Position numbers and translations under genes: made by a program. From Rhodothermales bacterium (GTDB taxonomy: Bacteria > Bacteroidota > Rhodothermia > Rhodothermales > VXPQ01): a stretch of DNA of 64,000 bases. This document shows positions 55,671 through 64,000 of this stretch, in pieces (within the stretch, counting starts at the first letter, position 1; each line of letters begins with the position of its first letter). Below the pieces are notes generated by a model that was not told the origin of the DNA, ran no database searches, and worked only from the letters and a program-made list of their open reading frames with translations. The stretch covers positions 745,987 to 809,986 of the forward strand of contig OX638295.1 in NCBI GenBank assembly GCA_951812345.1, given 5' to 3'.

Positions 55671-55927
55671 TTGCCCATCGACAATCGAGGAAATCCGATG
55701 CTCCGGTTTTCTTTCGAGGAGGCAAGCTACCAAAGTCGTCGCAAAAAAACGCGTAACCGGCGATTTCCGGAGCAGATGGATGGGATGCTTCCATGGAAGG
55801 CTTTTCTCTCGGAATTAGCGCCTTTCTATCCCAGGGGCTGTCTCCGATCGGTCTGGAGATCATGCTTCGTAACTCAGGGCTCTTGCCACGATGCCCCATT
55901 GTGCATCTTGCTTGTCATATCGCTTGA
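55671..55927 (+). pseudogene. IS5-like transposase N-terminal remnant, frameshifted
   Basis: A frame from 55671 reads RFSFEEASYQSRRKKTRNRR, then FPEQMDGMLPWKAFLSELAP and FYPRG, the pattern of the IS5/IS1182-like transposase N-terminus (SFADAEY..KKTRREKFL..MD..VPW..L...I.P.YP). A different frame then continues at 55844 with PIGLEIMLR, the conserved next block, and stops at 55925-55927. The frameshift and missing catalytic DDE part show that it is dead. The opposite strand also has an open frame here, with no recognised family. Confidence 0.7.
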
Positions 55928-56139
55928 GACGATATTCCCCGAAACGCATAGGAAAACGATGGGCAATCGTTGCGTATAAGGCAGGCAGCGTATCTGGAAA
56001 AAGTGGGTGCCCCCGCCCGGTACAAAATGAGCGCCGCCTTTGGTCATCCCGCCGCCCATAAACGGCAAGGGTCTCCGCCTTCGTACGGCGACGGGGATCC
56101 TTTGTCGAGCTTAAGCCGAGAGAGAACTTTGGCTGTCGT
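55928..56139. other. gap with no clear gene after the IS remnant
   Basis: About 210 bases before the stop of the leucine-rich-repeat gene. No family is visible in either strand; it may be the rest of the decayed insertion. No right-end copy of the AGGATAC motif was found here. Confidence 0.35.
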
Positions 56140-59100
56140 TCACTTGACAAGAACCATCGTGCGCACGATCGTCTTCTCGCCCACCGCGAGGCGATACACG
56201 TAGACGCCGCCCGGCAAGTCGTTCGCGCCGGAACGCACCGTGTGGCGACCTGCCGCCTGCGGACCGTCGACGAGCATGTCCACCTCGCGCCCCAGCATGT
56301 CGTACACGATCAGGCGCACATCGCCTGCCCGGGGCAAGCCGTAGTCGATGGTCGTTTGCAGTTTGAACGGGTTCGGGTAGTTCTGGGAGAGTTCAACCTC
56401 CGTCGGCAGTTCCGGATCTTCCGTGTTACCCCCCGCCGTCACCGTCACCAGCACCGTGTCCGGTGCGGAGTCGTTCACCCCGTCGTTCACCGTCAGCGTG
56501 AACTCGAGCGACGCGTCCGACAGAAGCTGCGTCGGCGCCGTGAACTCCTGATTTTGCAACGTGGAGTCTGACAGATCGATACCCATCGGAGCGTCCCAGT
56601 CGTAGGTCAGCGATGCGCCCTCCGGGTCCGTACCCGAACCGGATAGCGTCACCGTCGCCCCCTCCGCCACCGTCTGGTCGGCGCCTGCGTTGGCCGTCGG
56701 CGCATCGTTCGGCCCCGCCGTCACCGTCACCAGCACCGTGTCCGGTGCGGAGTCGTTCACCCCGTCGTTCACCGTCAGCGTGAACGTCAGCACCGAGTCC
56801 TCCGGAAGCTGCGTCGGCGCCGTGAACTCCTGATTTTGCAACGTGGAGTCCGACAGCTCGATACCCATCGGAGCGTCCCAGTCGTAGGTCAGCGATGCGC
56901 CCTCCGGGTCCGTACCCGAACCTTCCAGCCTCACCGTCACCCCCTCCGCCACCGTCTGGTCGGCGCCTGCGTCGGCCGTCGGCGCATCGTTCGGCCCCGC
57001 CGTCACTGTCACCAGCACCGTGTCCGGTGGGGAGTCGTTCGCCCCATCGTTCACCGTCAGCGTGAACTCGAGCGACGCGTCCGACAGAAGCTGCGTCGGC
57101 GCCGTGAACTCCTGATTTTGCAACGTGGAGTCCGACAGCTCGATACCCATCGGAGCGTCCCAGTCGTAGGTCAGCGTCGCGCCCTCCGGGTCCGTACCCG
57201 AACCGGATAGCGTCACCGTCGCCCCCTCCGCCACCGTCTGGTCGGCGCCTGCGTTGGCCGTCGGCGCATCGTTCGGCCCCGCCGTCACCGTCACCAGCAC
57301 CGTGTCCGGTGCGGAGTCGTTCACCCCGTCGTTCACCGTCAGCGTGAACTCGAGCGACGCGTCCGACAGAAGCTGCGTCGGCGCCGTGAACTCCTGATTT
57401 TGCAACGTGGAGTCCGACAGCTCGATACCCATCGGAGCGTCCCAGTCGTAGGTCAGCGATGCGCCCTCCGGGTCCGTACCCGAACCGGATAGCGTCACCG
57501 TCGCCCCCTCCGCCACCGTCTGGTCGGCGCCTGCGTCGGCCGTCGGCGCATCGTTCGGCCCCGCCGTCACCGTCACCAGCACCGTGTCCGGTGCGGAGTC
57601 GTTCACCCCGTCGTTCACCGTCAGCGTGAACTCGAGCGACGCGTCCGACAGAAGCTGCGTCGGCGCCGTGAACTCCTGATTTTGCAACGTGGAGTCCGAC
57701 AGCTCGATACCCATCGGAGCGTCCCAGTCGTAGGTCAGCGATGCGCCCTCCGGGTCCGTACCCGAACCTTCCAGCCTCACCGTCACCCCCTCCGCCACCG
57801 TCTGGTCGGCGCCTGCGTTGGCCGTCGGCGCATCGTTCGGCCCCGCCGTCACCGTCACCAGCACCGTGTCCGGTGCGGAGTCGTTCACCCCGTCGTTCAC
57901 CGTCAGCGTGAACTCGAGCGACGCGTCCGACAGAAGCTGCGTCGGCGCCGTGAACTCCTGATTTTGCAACGTGGAGTCCGACAGCTCGATACCCATCGGA
58001 GCGTCCCAGTCGTAGGTCAGCGATGCGCCCTCCGGGTCCGTACCCGAACCTTCCAGCCTCACCGTCACCCCCTCCGCCACCGTCTGGTCGGCGCCTGCGT
58101 TGGCCGTCGGCGCATCGTTGCAAATGTTGCTGCTGTCGCCTCGAAAGTCAGAGAGAACGCCAAGCCATCGCTGGAATGCGGTATTTCCCGGTATGCACAG
58201 CACGTCGTCGACATGAAAGTATCGGAGATTGATCAAGTTGATAAACTCCGCCGGGACCGAACCCGTCAGGGAGTTGTTGTCGAGAAACAGGTATTTGAGG
58301 TTGGTCAAGTTGCCCAACGCCGCCGGGATCGACCCCGTCAGGGAGTTGTTGTGGAGATACAGTCTCTCGAGCTTGGTCAAGTCGCCTAACGCCGCCGGGA
58401 TCGACCCCGTCAGGGAGTTGTCGTAGAGACGCAGCAACTCGAGGTTGGTCAAGTTGCCCAACGCCGCCGGGATCGACCCCGTCAGGGAATTGTTGAAAAG
58501 ATCCAAGAGTTTGAGGTTGGTCAAGTTGCCCAACGCCGCCGGGATCGAACCCGTCAGGGAGTTGCGGTCGAGAGTCAGATTTTTAAGTTTGGCCAAGTTG
58601 CCCAATTCCGCCGGGATCGACCCCGACAGGGGGGTGGAACCGAGACGCAGGTCTTCGAGGTTGGTCAAGTCGCCAAGCTCCGCCGGGATCGACCCCGTCA
58701 GGTCGTTGTAACCGAGATTCAGGATTTGGAGATTGGTCAGGTTGCCCAACTCCGCCGGGATCGACCCCGTCAGGTCGTTGGAAATGAGCCACAGGTTTTC
58801 GAGGTTGGTCAAGGCGCCCAATTCCGCCGGGATCGATCCCGAAAGGAAGTTGCCAGAGAGAGACAGATATTTAAGTTTGGTCAAGTCGCCCAGTTCCGCC
58901 GGGATCGACCCCGTCAGGGAGTTGCGGTCGAGAGACAGATATTTAAGTTTGGCCAAGTCGCCCAGTTCCGCCGGGATCGTTCCCGACAGGGAGTTGCCGC
59001 GGAGATCCAGGTTCCAGAGGTTGGTCAAGTCGCCCAATTCCGCCGGAATCGACCCCGACAGGGAGTTGGTATGGAGATGCAGCCACTTGAGGGAGTCCAG

Positions 59101-59487
59101 GTCGCCCAATTCCGCCGGGATCGTCCCCGTCAGGGAGTTGTTGACGAGACTCAGAGTGTCCACCCGTCCGGCGGCATCGGCGGAGACGCCGTACCACGTA
59201 TCGAGGGCCGCGGCAGTGTTCCAGTTGGTCTTGTTTGTCCAATTGGCCCCGTCGGTCGCATTGTAGAGCGCAATCAGCGCGTCTCTGTCCGTCTGAGCGT
59301 ACGCCGTTCCGGATGCGGCCAGCGAAGCGACCGCGACAAGAGCGACCGCCACCGGGCGAAGCAAGAGGGCGAACGTGCGGCGCAAGCGGTAGGCTACGAT
59401 GCAACGGCCGACATGGAGCCCGCCGAAGGACGCATCGTTATCGTTACGCTTTGTAAAACGGACTGCTCGAATCTTTTTCTTGTTCAT
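56140..59487 (-). CDS. Leucine-rich-repeat / PKD-like repeat surface protein with T9SS sorting domain
   Basis: 1115 residues. N-terminal signal region (ALVAVASLAASGTAYAQ) after a 35-residue basic extension. Residues about 65-115 form an LRR cap (TDRDALIALYNATDGANWTN). Thirteen 24-residue plant-type LRRs follow (LxxNSLTGSIPAELGxLTNL), about 112-425. Then six PKD/cadherin-like domains of 94 residues (ADQTVAEGVTVRLEGSGTDP; YDWDAPMGIELSDSTLQNQE), about 455-1020. The end is a T9SS sorting domain (LSQNYPNPFKLQTTIDYGLP; YDMLGREVDMLVDG; final RTMVLVK). Expected on the cell surface or secreted; LRRs suggest protein or glycan binding. No enzyme is visible. Confidence 0.92.
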   Translation of the reverse strand: MNKKKIRAVRFTKRNDNDASFGGLHVGRCIVAYRLRRTFALLLRPVAVALVAVASLAASGTAYAQTDRDALIALYNATDGANWTNKTNWNTAAALDTWYGVSADAAGRVDTLSLVNNSLTGTIPAELGDLDSLKWLHLHTNSLSGSIPAELGDLTNLWNLDLRGNSLSGTIPAELGDLAKLKYLSLDRNSLTGSIPAELGDLTKLKYLSLSGNFLSGSIPAELGALTNLENLWLISNDLTGSIPAELGNLTNLQILNLGYNDLTGSIPAELGDLTNLEDLRLGSTPLSGSIPAELGNLAKLKNLTLDRNSLTGSIPAALGNLTNLKLLDLFNNSLTGSIPAALGNLTNLELLRLYDNSLTGSIPAALGDLTKLERLYLHNNSLTGSIPAALGNLTNLKYLFLDNNSLTGSVPAEFINLINLRYFHVDDVLCIPGNTAFQRWLGVLSDFRGDSSNICNDAPTANAGADQTVAEGVTVRLEGSGTDPEGASLTYDWDAPMGIELSDSTLQNQEFTAPTQLLSDASLEFTLTVNDGVNDSAPDTVLVTVTAGPNDAPTANAGADQTVAEGVTVRLEGSGTDPEGASLTYDWDAPMGIELSDSTLQNQEFTAPTQLLSDASLEFTLTVNDGVNDSAPDTVLVTVTAGPNDAPTADAGADQTVAEGATVTLSGSGTDPEGASLTYDWDAPMGIELSDSTLQNQEFTAPTQLLSDASLEFTLTVNDGVNDSAPDTVLVTVTAGPNDAPTANAGADQTVAEGATVTLSGSGTDPEGATLTYDWDAPMGIELSDSTLQNQEFTAPTQLLSDASLEFTLTVNDGANDSPPDTVLVTVTAGPNDAPTADAGADQTVAEGVTVRLEGSGTDPEGASLTYDWDAPMGIELSDSTLQNQEFTAPTQLPEDSVLTFTLTVNDGVNDSAPDTVLVTVTAGPNDAPTANAGADQTVAEGATVTLSGSGTDPEGASLTYDWDAPMGIDLSDSTLQNQEFTAPTQLLSDASLEFTLTVNDGVNDSAPDTVLVTVTAGGNTEDPELPTEVELSQNYPNPFKLQTTIDYGLPRAGDVRLIVYDMLGREVDMLVDGPQAAGRHTVRSGANDLPGGVYVYRLAVGEKTIVRTMVLVK
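56437..58128 (-). repeat. six tandem 282-bp repeats
   Basis: Each unit encodes one 94-residue PKD-like domain; units start about 58128, 57846, 57564, 57282, 57000 and 56718 and run on the minus strand. They are nearly identical in DNA. Small variants (VTVRLEG versus ATVTLSG; TANAG versus TADAG; LPEDSVLTF in unit 5) occur in mixed combinations. Confidence 0.85.
58140..59150 (-). repeat. 72-bp leucine-rich-repeat array
   Basis: Thirteen 24-codon units with the core GSIPAELG/GSIPAALG. The four units from about 58270 to 58560 use PAALG and are closest to each other; the earlier ones use PAELG. This points to recent local duplication. Confidence 0.7.
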
Positions 59488-59819
59488 GATCCAAAGTCCG
59501 GTTTTCTCCCTATGCTGCCCTTAAAACCTCAAAGTATTGAAAGGAAATTATCCGGAAAGGTTGACGATGCCTTGTTCGTTGCCTGCCGCGAGGGTTCTCT
59601 ATGGCGGCAGCTTCCCTGCCATTGCGTCAGTCAGGATACCTATATCCCGATGCAGGTAAACGGCATCCGATCCGTTTGCTAAACGCTTGCAACATGTGAA
59701 TTTAAATTGAAAATATCAACCTTTATTTGTGAAAATGTATACGTGCGCGCCGGCTCCGGATCGCCGGGCGCATCGCCGTATAAATCGGCCAAGCGCATAC
59801 GCGTGCGCCTTTTTCGCAA
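59488..59819. other. intergenic region upstream of the LRR gene
   Basis: About 330 bases. An AT-rich stretch at 59690-59745 (ATTTAAATTGAAAATATCAA) stands out and could hold a promoter or UP element. A small inverted pair GCGCA/TGCGC near 59795-59812 lies just after the Tol-like gene stop. No gene seen. Confidence 0.4.
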
Positions 59820-60950
59820 TCAGTCTTCCACCCATTCCGCAAGGAAGATATTCGTGTCGTTCGTGTCCGCGTTGTTCCGGTTCGAGCCGAACGCCAGATA
59901 GCGCCCGTCCGGGCTGAATACGGGAAATCCGTCGAATGCTTCGGAGTGCGTAATACGCGTCAGGCCCGTTCCGTCCACCCCGATCATATAGATTTCGAAC
60001 TCCCGTCCGTTCGGGTCCTCATGGTTGGAACTGAACAGGATGCGTTTCCCGTCGGGATGCCAGTAGGGGGCGAAGTTGGCCCCGCCGAGGTGCGTCACCT
60101 GACGCATGTTCGAACCGTCCGCATCCATGACGTAAATCTCCAGCTCGCCGGGCCGCAGAAGGCCCTCTTCAAGGAGGCGGAGATAGTCGTCCTGTTCCGG
60201 TCCCGGTTCGGGGTAGTGCGCCCGCCACACGATTTGCGAACCGTCGGGGGAGTAGAAAGCGCCCCCGTCGTACCCGATACGGTTCGTCAGCCGCTGCATA
60301 TCGGAGCCGTCCGGGGCCATCGAGTACAGTTCCAGATCGCCGTCGCGTGCGCTTGTGAACACGATCCGGTCCCCGACCGGCGAGAAGGTGGCCTCGGCGT
60401 CGTAGCCGTCGGCCTCGGTGAGTTGGCGCAGGTTGCCGCCGTCCGCATCCGCCGCGAAGATATCGTAGCTCTCGTAGATGGGCCAGACGTAGCCTTGCGA
60501 GAAATCCGGGACAGGCGGGCAGGCCGGGTCGGCAAGATGCGTGGACGAGTAAAGAATCCGGTCTCCCGAGGGATAGAAATAGGAGCAGGTGGTGCGTCCG
60601 TCGCCGGTGCTCACCATGCGGGATTCTCCTGTTTCCAGATCGTCCATGACGTAAATCTGGTCGCACCCGGCGCCCGGCTTGCGGGCCTGGTAGATGAGCG
60701 CCGATCCGTCGAACGCCCAGTACGCCTCGGCGTTTTCCCCGCCGGAGGTCAATTGCCGGACATTGCGCAGGTGCTTTTCTCCGGGTTGCGCGTGATCGGC
60801 TGCGTGGGAGGGCTGCGGCGTTGCGTATTCTCCAGTGGCCGGCTGCTCGCTATCCGCACCGCAGGCGGCGAGCAGCAACGCGGCGCCAAAGAAGATGGCG
60901 CCAGTGAACAGGGGTGCGGCTATCCGCGTACGACGGTGCAAGAACGTCAT
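59820..60950 (-). CDS. TolB/WD40-like beta-propeller lipoprotein
   Basis: 376 residues from ATG 60950 (signal with lipobox LLAAC); longer in-frame starts lie in the divergent gene. It carries repeated PD40 propeller blades: [81 protein letters not shown] and [17 protein letters not shown]. Each ends in the TolB-like G(D/K)xIxF strand. Role unknown; such exported propellers often bind peptides or polysaccharides, or scaffold enzymes. Divergent from an M28 peptidase, 25 bases apart, so they may share regulation. Confidence 0.87.
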   Translation of the reverse strand: MTFLHRRTRIAAPLFTGAIFFGAALLLAACGADSEQPATGEYATPQPSHAADHAQPGEKHLRNVRQLTSGGENAEAYWAFDGSALIYQARKPGAGCDQIYVMDDLETGESRMVSTGDGRTTCSYFYPSGDRILYSSTHLADPACPPVPDFSQGYVWPIYESYDIFAADADGGNLRQLTEADGYDAEATFSPVGDRIVFTSARDGDLELYSMAPDGSDMQRLTNRIGYDGGAFYSPDGSQIVWRAHYPEPGPEQDDYLRLLEEGLLRPGELEIYVMDADGSNMRQVTHLGGANFAPYWHPDGKRILFSSNHEDPNGREFEIYMIGVDGTGLTRITHSEAFDGFPVFSPDGRYLAFGSNRNNADTNDTNIFLAEWVED

Positions 60951-60975
60951 GCTTCCGTTACGTGAGAGATTCGTT

Positions 60976-62802
60976 ATGATTTTTGTTCGATATGCGCCTT
61001 TTTTTGCGGCGCTGTGCGCGGTTGCTATCGCATGCCCGGCCAGCGAGCCAGCTTTCGGGCAGGTATCGTGCCCGCCCGTGGAGGAGCTGACCCACGACCT
61101 GCCTGCCGATCCGACGGAGGCCATGCGGCACATCCGTTACCTGGCCGACGACCGGCTCGAAGGCCGCGAAGTCGGATCCCGGGGCGCCTGGTGCGCCGGG
61201 GAATATATTGCCGGAGCATTTCGCAGCCTCGGACTCGCCCCCGCCGGATCGAACCACGATTTCTTTCACCATTTTTCGGTCCGGAAAGGCGTCCGGCTCG
61301 GTTCCGGCAACGCACTGCGCGTAGCGGGGCGAGCATACATGATCGACTCGGAATGGGTTCCCCTCGGTTTTTCGGCGAGCGGTCATATGGAGCATGCGCT
61401 GGCGTACGGCGGGCACGGGCTGACCGGGGATGATCCGGCGGGCAACGAGGGCGAGGGCGGTAAAGACGATGCGGAAGAGGCCGGAGGCGCGTACGCCCAC
61501 ATGGATATTTCCGGCAGGATCGTCGTGGTGGAATGGGGCGATCCCGATGCGCCGCACGGCATGTCGCTCCGGGGCGATTCCCATTTCAAGGCGATGGAAG
61601 CATCCGGGCGCGGCGCGGCGGGCCTGCTGGTGCTGGCGCCGGAGGGCATGCGTCTTCCGGATCCTTCCGACGAAACCCGCGCCGCGTTGTCCATTCCTGT
61701 CGTCATGGTCGCCGGGGAGGCCGCCGGAGCGGTTCGCACCGCTGCACAGGAAGCAAGCTCCGCAGGACTCGCGGTGGACATTTCCCCGGAAACGGCCGAG
61801 GCCCGTAATGTGGTTGCCCTGCTGTCCGGCGCCGATCCGGACCGCGCCCGGGAATACATTATCGTAGGCGCCCACTACGACCACCTGGGCTTCGGCGGCG
61901 ACGGCTCGCTGGCGCCCGATTCCCGCGATGTACACAACGGCGCCGACGACAACGCCAGCGGCGTTGCGGCAGTGATCGAAATCGCCCGTCGGCTGGCCGA
62001 CGGACCGCCTCTTGACCGGGGCGTGCTGTTTATGGCTTTTACCGGCGAGGAGAAAGGCCTGTGGGGATCGGCCCGCTTCGTGGCGGAGCCGACCGTGCCG
62101 CTGGACGAAGCGGCGGCCATGCTCAATTTCGACATGGTAGGCCGGATGCAGGACCGCACTCTGACGGTTTTCGGAACCGGCACTGCGGAAGAATGGGATG
62201 ATGTGCTGGACGACGCCAATGCCGACCTGTCCGAGCCGCTTGCAGTGGCCGGGGTGGCCGACGGATACGGTCCTTCCGATCATTCCTCGTTTTATGCGGA
62301 AGGCATTCCGGTGCTTCATTTCTTCACGAATACCCATGAGGATTATCACCGGCCCTCGGACGATTGGCAGAAGGTCAACGGGGAGGGGGTCGATCTGGTG
62401 GTCGAGCTGGCGAGCGGGATCGTGCGCCGGCTTGCAGGCGCGGAAGCCGCGGACACGGAAGCGATCGCACTGACTGCCTTGGCGCAGGCGCGCCCCTCGC
62501 CAGGCGGCGCCAGCTCTTCTTCGGTAAGCGGCTACGGTGCGGCCTATCTCGGTTCTATTCCCGACATGACCCCCCGAGATTCCGGCTTGCGGCTCACGGG
62601 GGTGCGAGCGGGCAGTCCCGCGGAAGAGGGCGGCCTGCGGGGCGGGGACATTGTGGTGGAATTCGCCGGCAAGCCTATCGCGGATATCTACGCATATACC
62701 TATGCGCTGCGCGAGCAGTCTCCCGGCGATGTGGTGAAGATCGTCGTGGAGCGAGATGGAGAGCAGATCACGCTGGAGGTGACACTGGGCGAGCGGAGGT
62801 AG
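60976..62802 (+). CDS. M28-family metallopeptidase with C-terminal PDZ domain
   Basis: 608 residues from ATG 60976 (signal peptide ending near [11 protein letters not shown]). A PA-type insert (about 165-290; [20 protein letters not shown]) lies in the middle. The two-zinc catalytic domain shows [12 protein letters not shown] (His, Asp), [12 protein letters not shown] (Asp), [11 protein letters not shown] (Glu-Glu), NFDMVGRM (Asp) and [20 protein letters not shown] (His). A PDZ domain ends the protein (about 520-608; [20 protein letters not shown]). It is an exported aminopeptidase-like enzyme. A Met nine codons earlier (60949) is possible. Confidence 0.94.
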   Translation: MIFVRYAPFFAALCAVAIACPASEPAFGQVSCPPVEELTHDLPADPTEAMRHIRYLADDRLEGREVGSRGAWCAGEYIAGAFRSLGLAPAGSNHDFFHHFSVRKGVRLGSGNALRVAGRAYMIDSEWVPLGFSASGHMEHALAYGGHGLTGDDPAGNEGEGGKDDAEEAGGAYAHMDISGRIVVVEWGDPDAPHGMSLRGDSHFKAMEASGRGAAGLLVLAPEGMRLPDPSDETRAALSIPVVMVAGEAAGAVRTAAQEASSAGLAVDISPETAEARNVVALLSGADPDRAREYIIVGAHYDHLGFGGDGSLAPDSRDVHNGADDNASGVAAVIEIARRLADGPPLDRGVLFMAFTGEEKGLWGSARFVAEPTVPLDEAAAMLNFDMVGRMQDRTLTVFGTGTAEEWDDVLDDANADLSEPLAVAGVADGYGPSDHSSFYAEGIPVLHFFTNTHEDYHRPSDDWQKVNGEGVDLVVELASGIVRRLAGAEAADTEAIALTALAQARPSPGGASSSSVSGYGAAYLGSIPDMTPRDSGLRLTGVRAGSPAEEGGLRGGDIVVEFAGKPIADIYAYTYALREQSPGDVVKIVVERDGEQITLEVTLGERR

Positions 62803-62813
62803 GGCGCGCGCAC

Positions 62814-63584
62814 TTACCGCTTCTGTTTTCCCCGGAAGGCGCCCCCGATCTTGACGCCGAGGCCGCCGTCGATCCGAAAAGCCTGTCCCGTGATGAAGCT
62901 GGCTTCGTCGCTTGCCAGATAGGCGATCATGTGGGCAATTTCGCTGGGATCGGCCGCCCGGTTCAGGAGGTGCATGCCCCGGATTTCGTCCAGCATGGCT
63001 TCCGGGTCGCCGGACTGGTCCGCCGCCCATTGCAGGAGCGGGGTGTCCACGCTGCCCGGACACACCGCGGACGAGCGGACGTTGTACGGCGCGTAATCCA
63101 CGGCGATGCTGCGCGTAAGACCGAGCATGGCGGCCTTGCTGGTGGCGTAAGCGGCCACATGCTCTTCACTCATCAGCGCCTGAACGCTCGACACATTCAC
63201 GATCACGCCGTTCCGTTGCGCGGTCATGCTCGGGAGCGCCTGCTTTGCGCACAGAAAGGCGCCCTTCACATTGACGGCCAGCACCCGGTCCCATTCTTCC
63301 TCGGACGTTTCCTCGACCGTGCCGTACGTCTGTACCGCCGCATTGTTGACGAGTACGTCGATGCGCCCGAACCGGTCGAGCACCTGCCGGAAGGCCCGCT
63401 CCACCTGATCCGCTTTCGATACGTCGCACTGGACATACATACCGTTTTCCGCGTCTTTCTCTTGTGCAGGGGCAACGTCCAGGCAGACTGCGCACGCGCC
63501 CTTTTCCAGAAACAGTTCCATGGCGGCAGCCCCGATTCCCCGGGCGGCTCCGGTGACGACAACAATTTTCCCGTCGAAGGTCAT
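62814..63584 (-). CDS. SDR-family NAD(P)-dependent oxidoreductase
   Basis: 256 residues, classical SDR length. Rossmann Gly motif VVTGAARGIGAAAMELFLEK, NNAAVQTYGTV, the Ser (VIVNVSSVQALM), Tyr-x-x-x-Lys (YATSKAAMLGL), and the C-terminal ASDEASFITGQAFRIDGGLG. VCPGSVDTPLLQW binds cofactor. Substrate unknown (sugar, steroid or acyl carriers are all possible). Convergent with the M28 peptidase, 11 bases apart. Confidence 0.93.
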   Translation of the reverse strand: MTFDGKIVVVTGAARGIGAAAMELFLEKGACAVCLDVAPAQEKDAENGMYVQCDVSKADQVERAFRQVLDRFGRIDVLVNNAAVQTYGTVEETSEEEWDRVLAVNVKGAFLCAKQALPSMTAQRNGVIVNVSSVQALMSEEHVAAYATSKAAMLGLTRSIAVDYAPYNVRSSAVCPGSVDTPLLQWAADQSGDPEAMLDEIRGMHLLNRAADPSEIAHMIAYLASDEASFITGQAFRIDGGLGVKIGGAFRGKQKR

Positions 63585-63722
63585 AGTGCAGGGTATTTGC
63601 GTATCGGATTCGGATATTCCGTAAGGATAATGGCGAACGTATTATACCGCAATACACGGAACCGTTCGGTATCCTATATTCGATTTGCGAGCCGTGTCGC
63701 GTAACCAACGCAGCAAAACAGC

Positions 63723-64000
63723 ATGGACAAAAGAGCTTTCCTGAAAACATGTTCCGCCCTGATGGCGGGCGGTATCCTTTCTCCGCTGGCCTCCTGCAGG
63801 CCGGAAGAAGTCACTACCCTTCCGCCCCCCCGGACGAATTGGGCGGGGAATCTGACCTACTCTACGGACCGGTTGCATTTGCCGCAAACGGTCGCCGAGG
63901 CGCAGGACCTCGTGAGGAATACGCCCAGGATTCGGCCGCTCGGTTCGCGCCATTGCTTCAACGCCATTGCCGACAGCACCGAGGCGCAAATATCCCTTGA
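63723..64000 (+). CDS. Alditol-oxidase-like FAD oxidoreductase (5' part)
   Basis: 92 codons are visible, running off the window. It opens with a twin-arginine-like or lipoprotein signal (DKRAFLKTCSALMAGGILSP ending LASC), then TNWAGNLTYSTDRLHLPQTV and IRPLGSRHCFNAIADSTEAQ. The GSRHCFN His is the site that holds FAD covalently in alditol and xylitol oxidases. Members oxidise polyols to aldoses with O2. An ATG at 63723 gives the complete signal. Role here could be polyol or sugar turnover outside the cytoplasm. Confidence 0.85.
   Translation, partial: MDKRAFLKTCSALMAGGILSPLASCRPEEVTTLPPPRTNWAGNLTYSTDRLHLPQTVAEAQDLVRNTPRIRPLGSRHCFNAIADSTEAQISL

Noticed and set aside
55860-56150. 96-codon minus-strand frame across the IS remnant
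   Set aside because: No recognisable domain, and it overlaps the plus-strand transposase blocks; kept only as a note.
56426-58123. 565-codon open frame on the minus strand in another phase of the PKD repeats (Gly/Arg/Asp-rich)
   Set aside because: It is produced by repetition of the same 282-bp unit in an alternative frame; composition is not protein-like and the real frame encodes clear PKD domains and a signal peptide.
58140-59150. LRR repeat array considered as a possible CRISPR-like array
   Set aside because: The 72-base period is fully coding (24 codons) with no spacers.
60958-63063. 701-codon open frame antisense to the M28 peptidase and the SDR
   Set aside because: It is opposite two well-supported enzymes with conserved catalytic motifs; high GC lengthens chance antisense frames.

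Overview
The window looks like a chromosome segment from a GC-rich member of the Bacteroidota, most likely the Rhodothermia/Rhodothermales side. Evidence: two secreted proteins end in a type IX secretion (T9SS) sorting domain with the motif NYPNPFN/K; there is a PorQ-like T9SS protein; SecA is 1167 residues long with a Cys-free Bacteroidota-type tail instead of the zinc tail; most starts lack a strong Shine-Dalgarno. No rRNA, CRISPR array or intact prophage is visible.

Layout. 1-6.7 kb is core: a DtxR/MntR regulator, tRNA-Gln, then prs-rplY-pth-hppA and a 2-oxoacid dehydrogenase E2. 6.8-15.7 kb holds a tyrosine recombinase-like protein without its catalytic arginines, porQ, secA, recN and a phosphohexomutase. 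15.8-18.5 kb is aldo/keto reductase, msrA and galM. 18.6-20.6 kb is a restriction-modification pair: a NotI-family nuclease and a D12-class adenine methyltransferase. 20.7-26.4 kb carries an MBL hydrolase, a MetE-like enzyme, an FKBP isomerase, a GH32 fructanase and a sugar porter.

26.4-40 kb is the main accessory block, almost all on the minus strand: an RbsABC-type sugar ABC transporter, two paralogous SRPBCC proteins, a DUF2291 lipoprotein, an FGGY kinase, a transketolase split in two genes, an outer-membrane protein, a TIM-barrel sugar isomerase and a DUF1593/Sde182-type protein. Isomerase, kinase and transketolase form a logical route for an imported pentose; the D-apiose/apulose transketolase route is the closest known model (inference). 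40-47.5 kb adds two divergent sulfatases around a perfect 31-bp palindrome, a GH16 glucanase with T9SS signal, a SulP transporter and an SGNH esterase, suggesting use of (sulfated) polysaccharides.

47.7-64 kb is mixed: a secreted helix-hairpin-helix protein with a membrane partner, carbonic anhydrase, a CPA2 antiporter, a barrel protein, tRNA-Asn and tRNA-Leu, a DUF1905/YdeI protein, an IS5-like transposase remnant, a large leucine-rich-repeat/PKD surface protein with six near-identical 282-bp repeats, a Tol-like propeller lipoprotein, an M28 peptidase, an SDR and the start of an alditol-oxidase-like gene.

Main unexplained structure: a dispersed AGGATACTCTGATC motif at five intergenic sites (one beside the IS5-like remnant, so possibly its terminal repeat); two orphan copies of the DUF1593 C-terminal tail, each directly behind the stop codon of an unrelated gene; the divergent-sulfatase palindrome; and an adenine methyltransferase paired with a nuclease whose best-known relatives cut all-GC sites.
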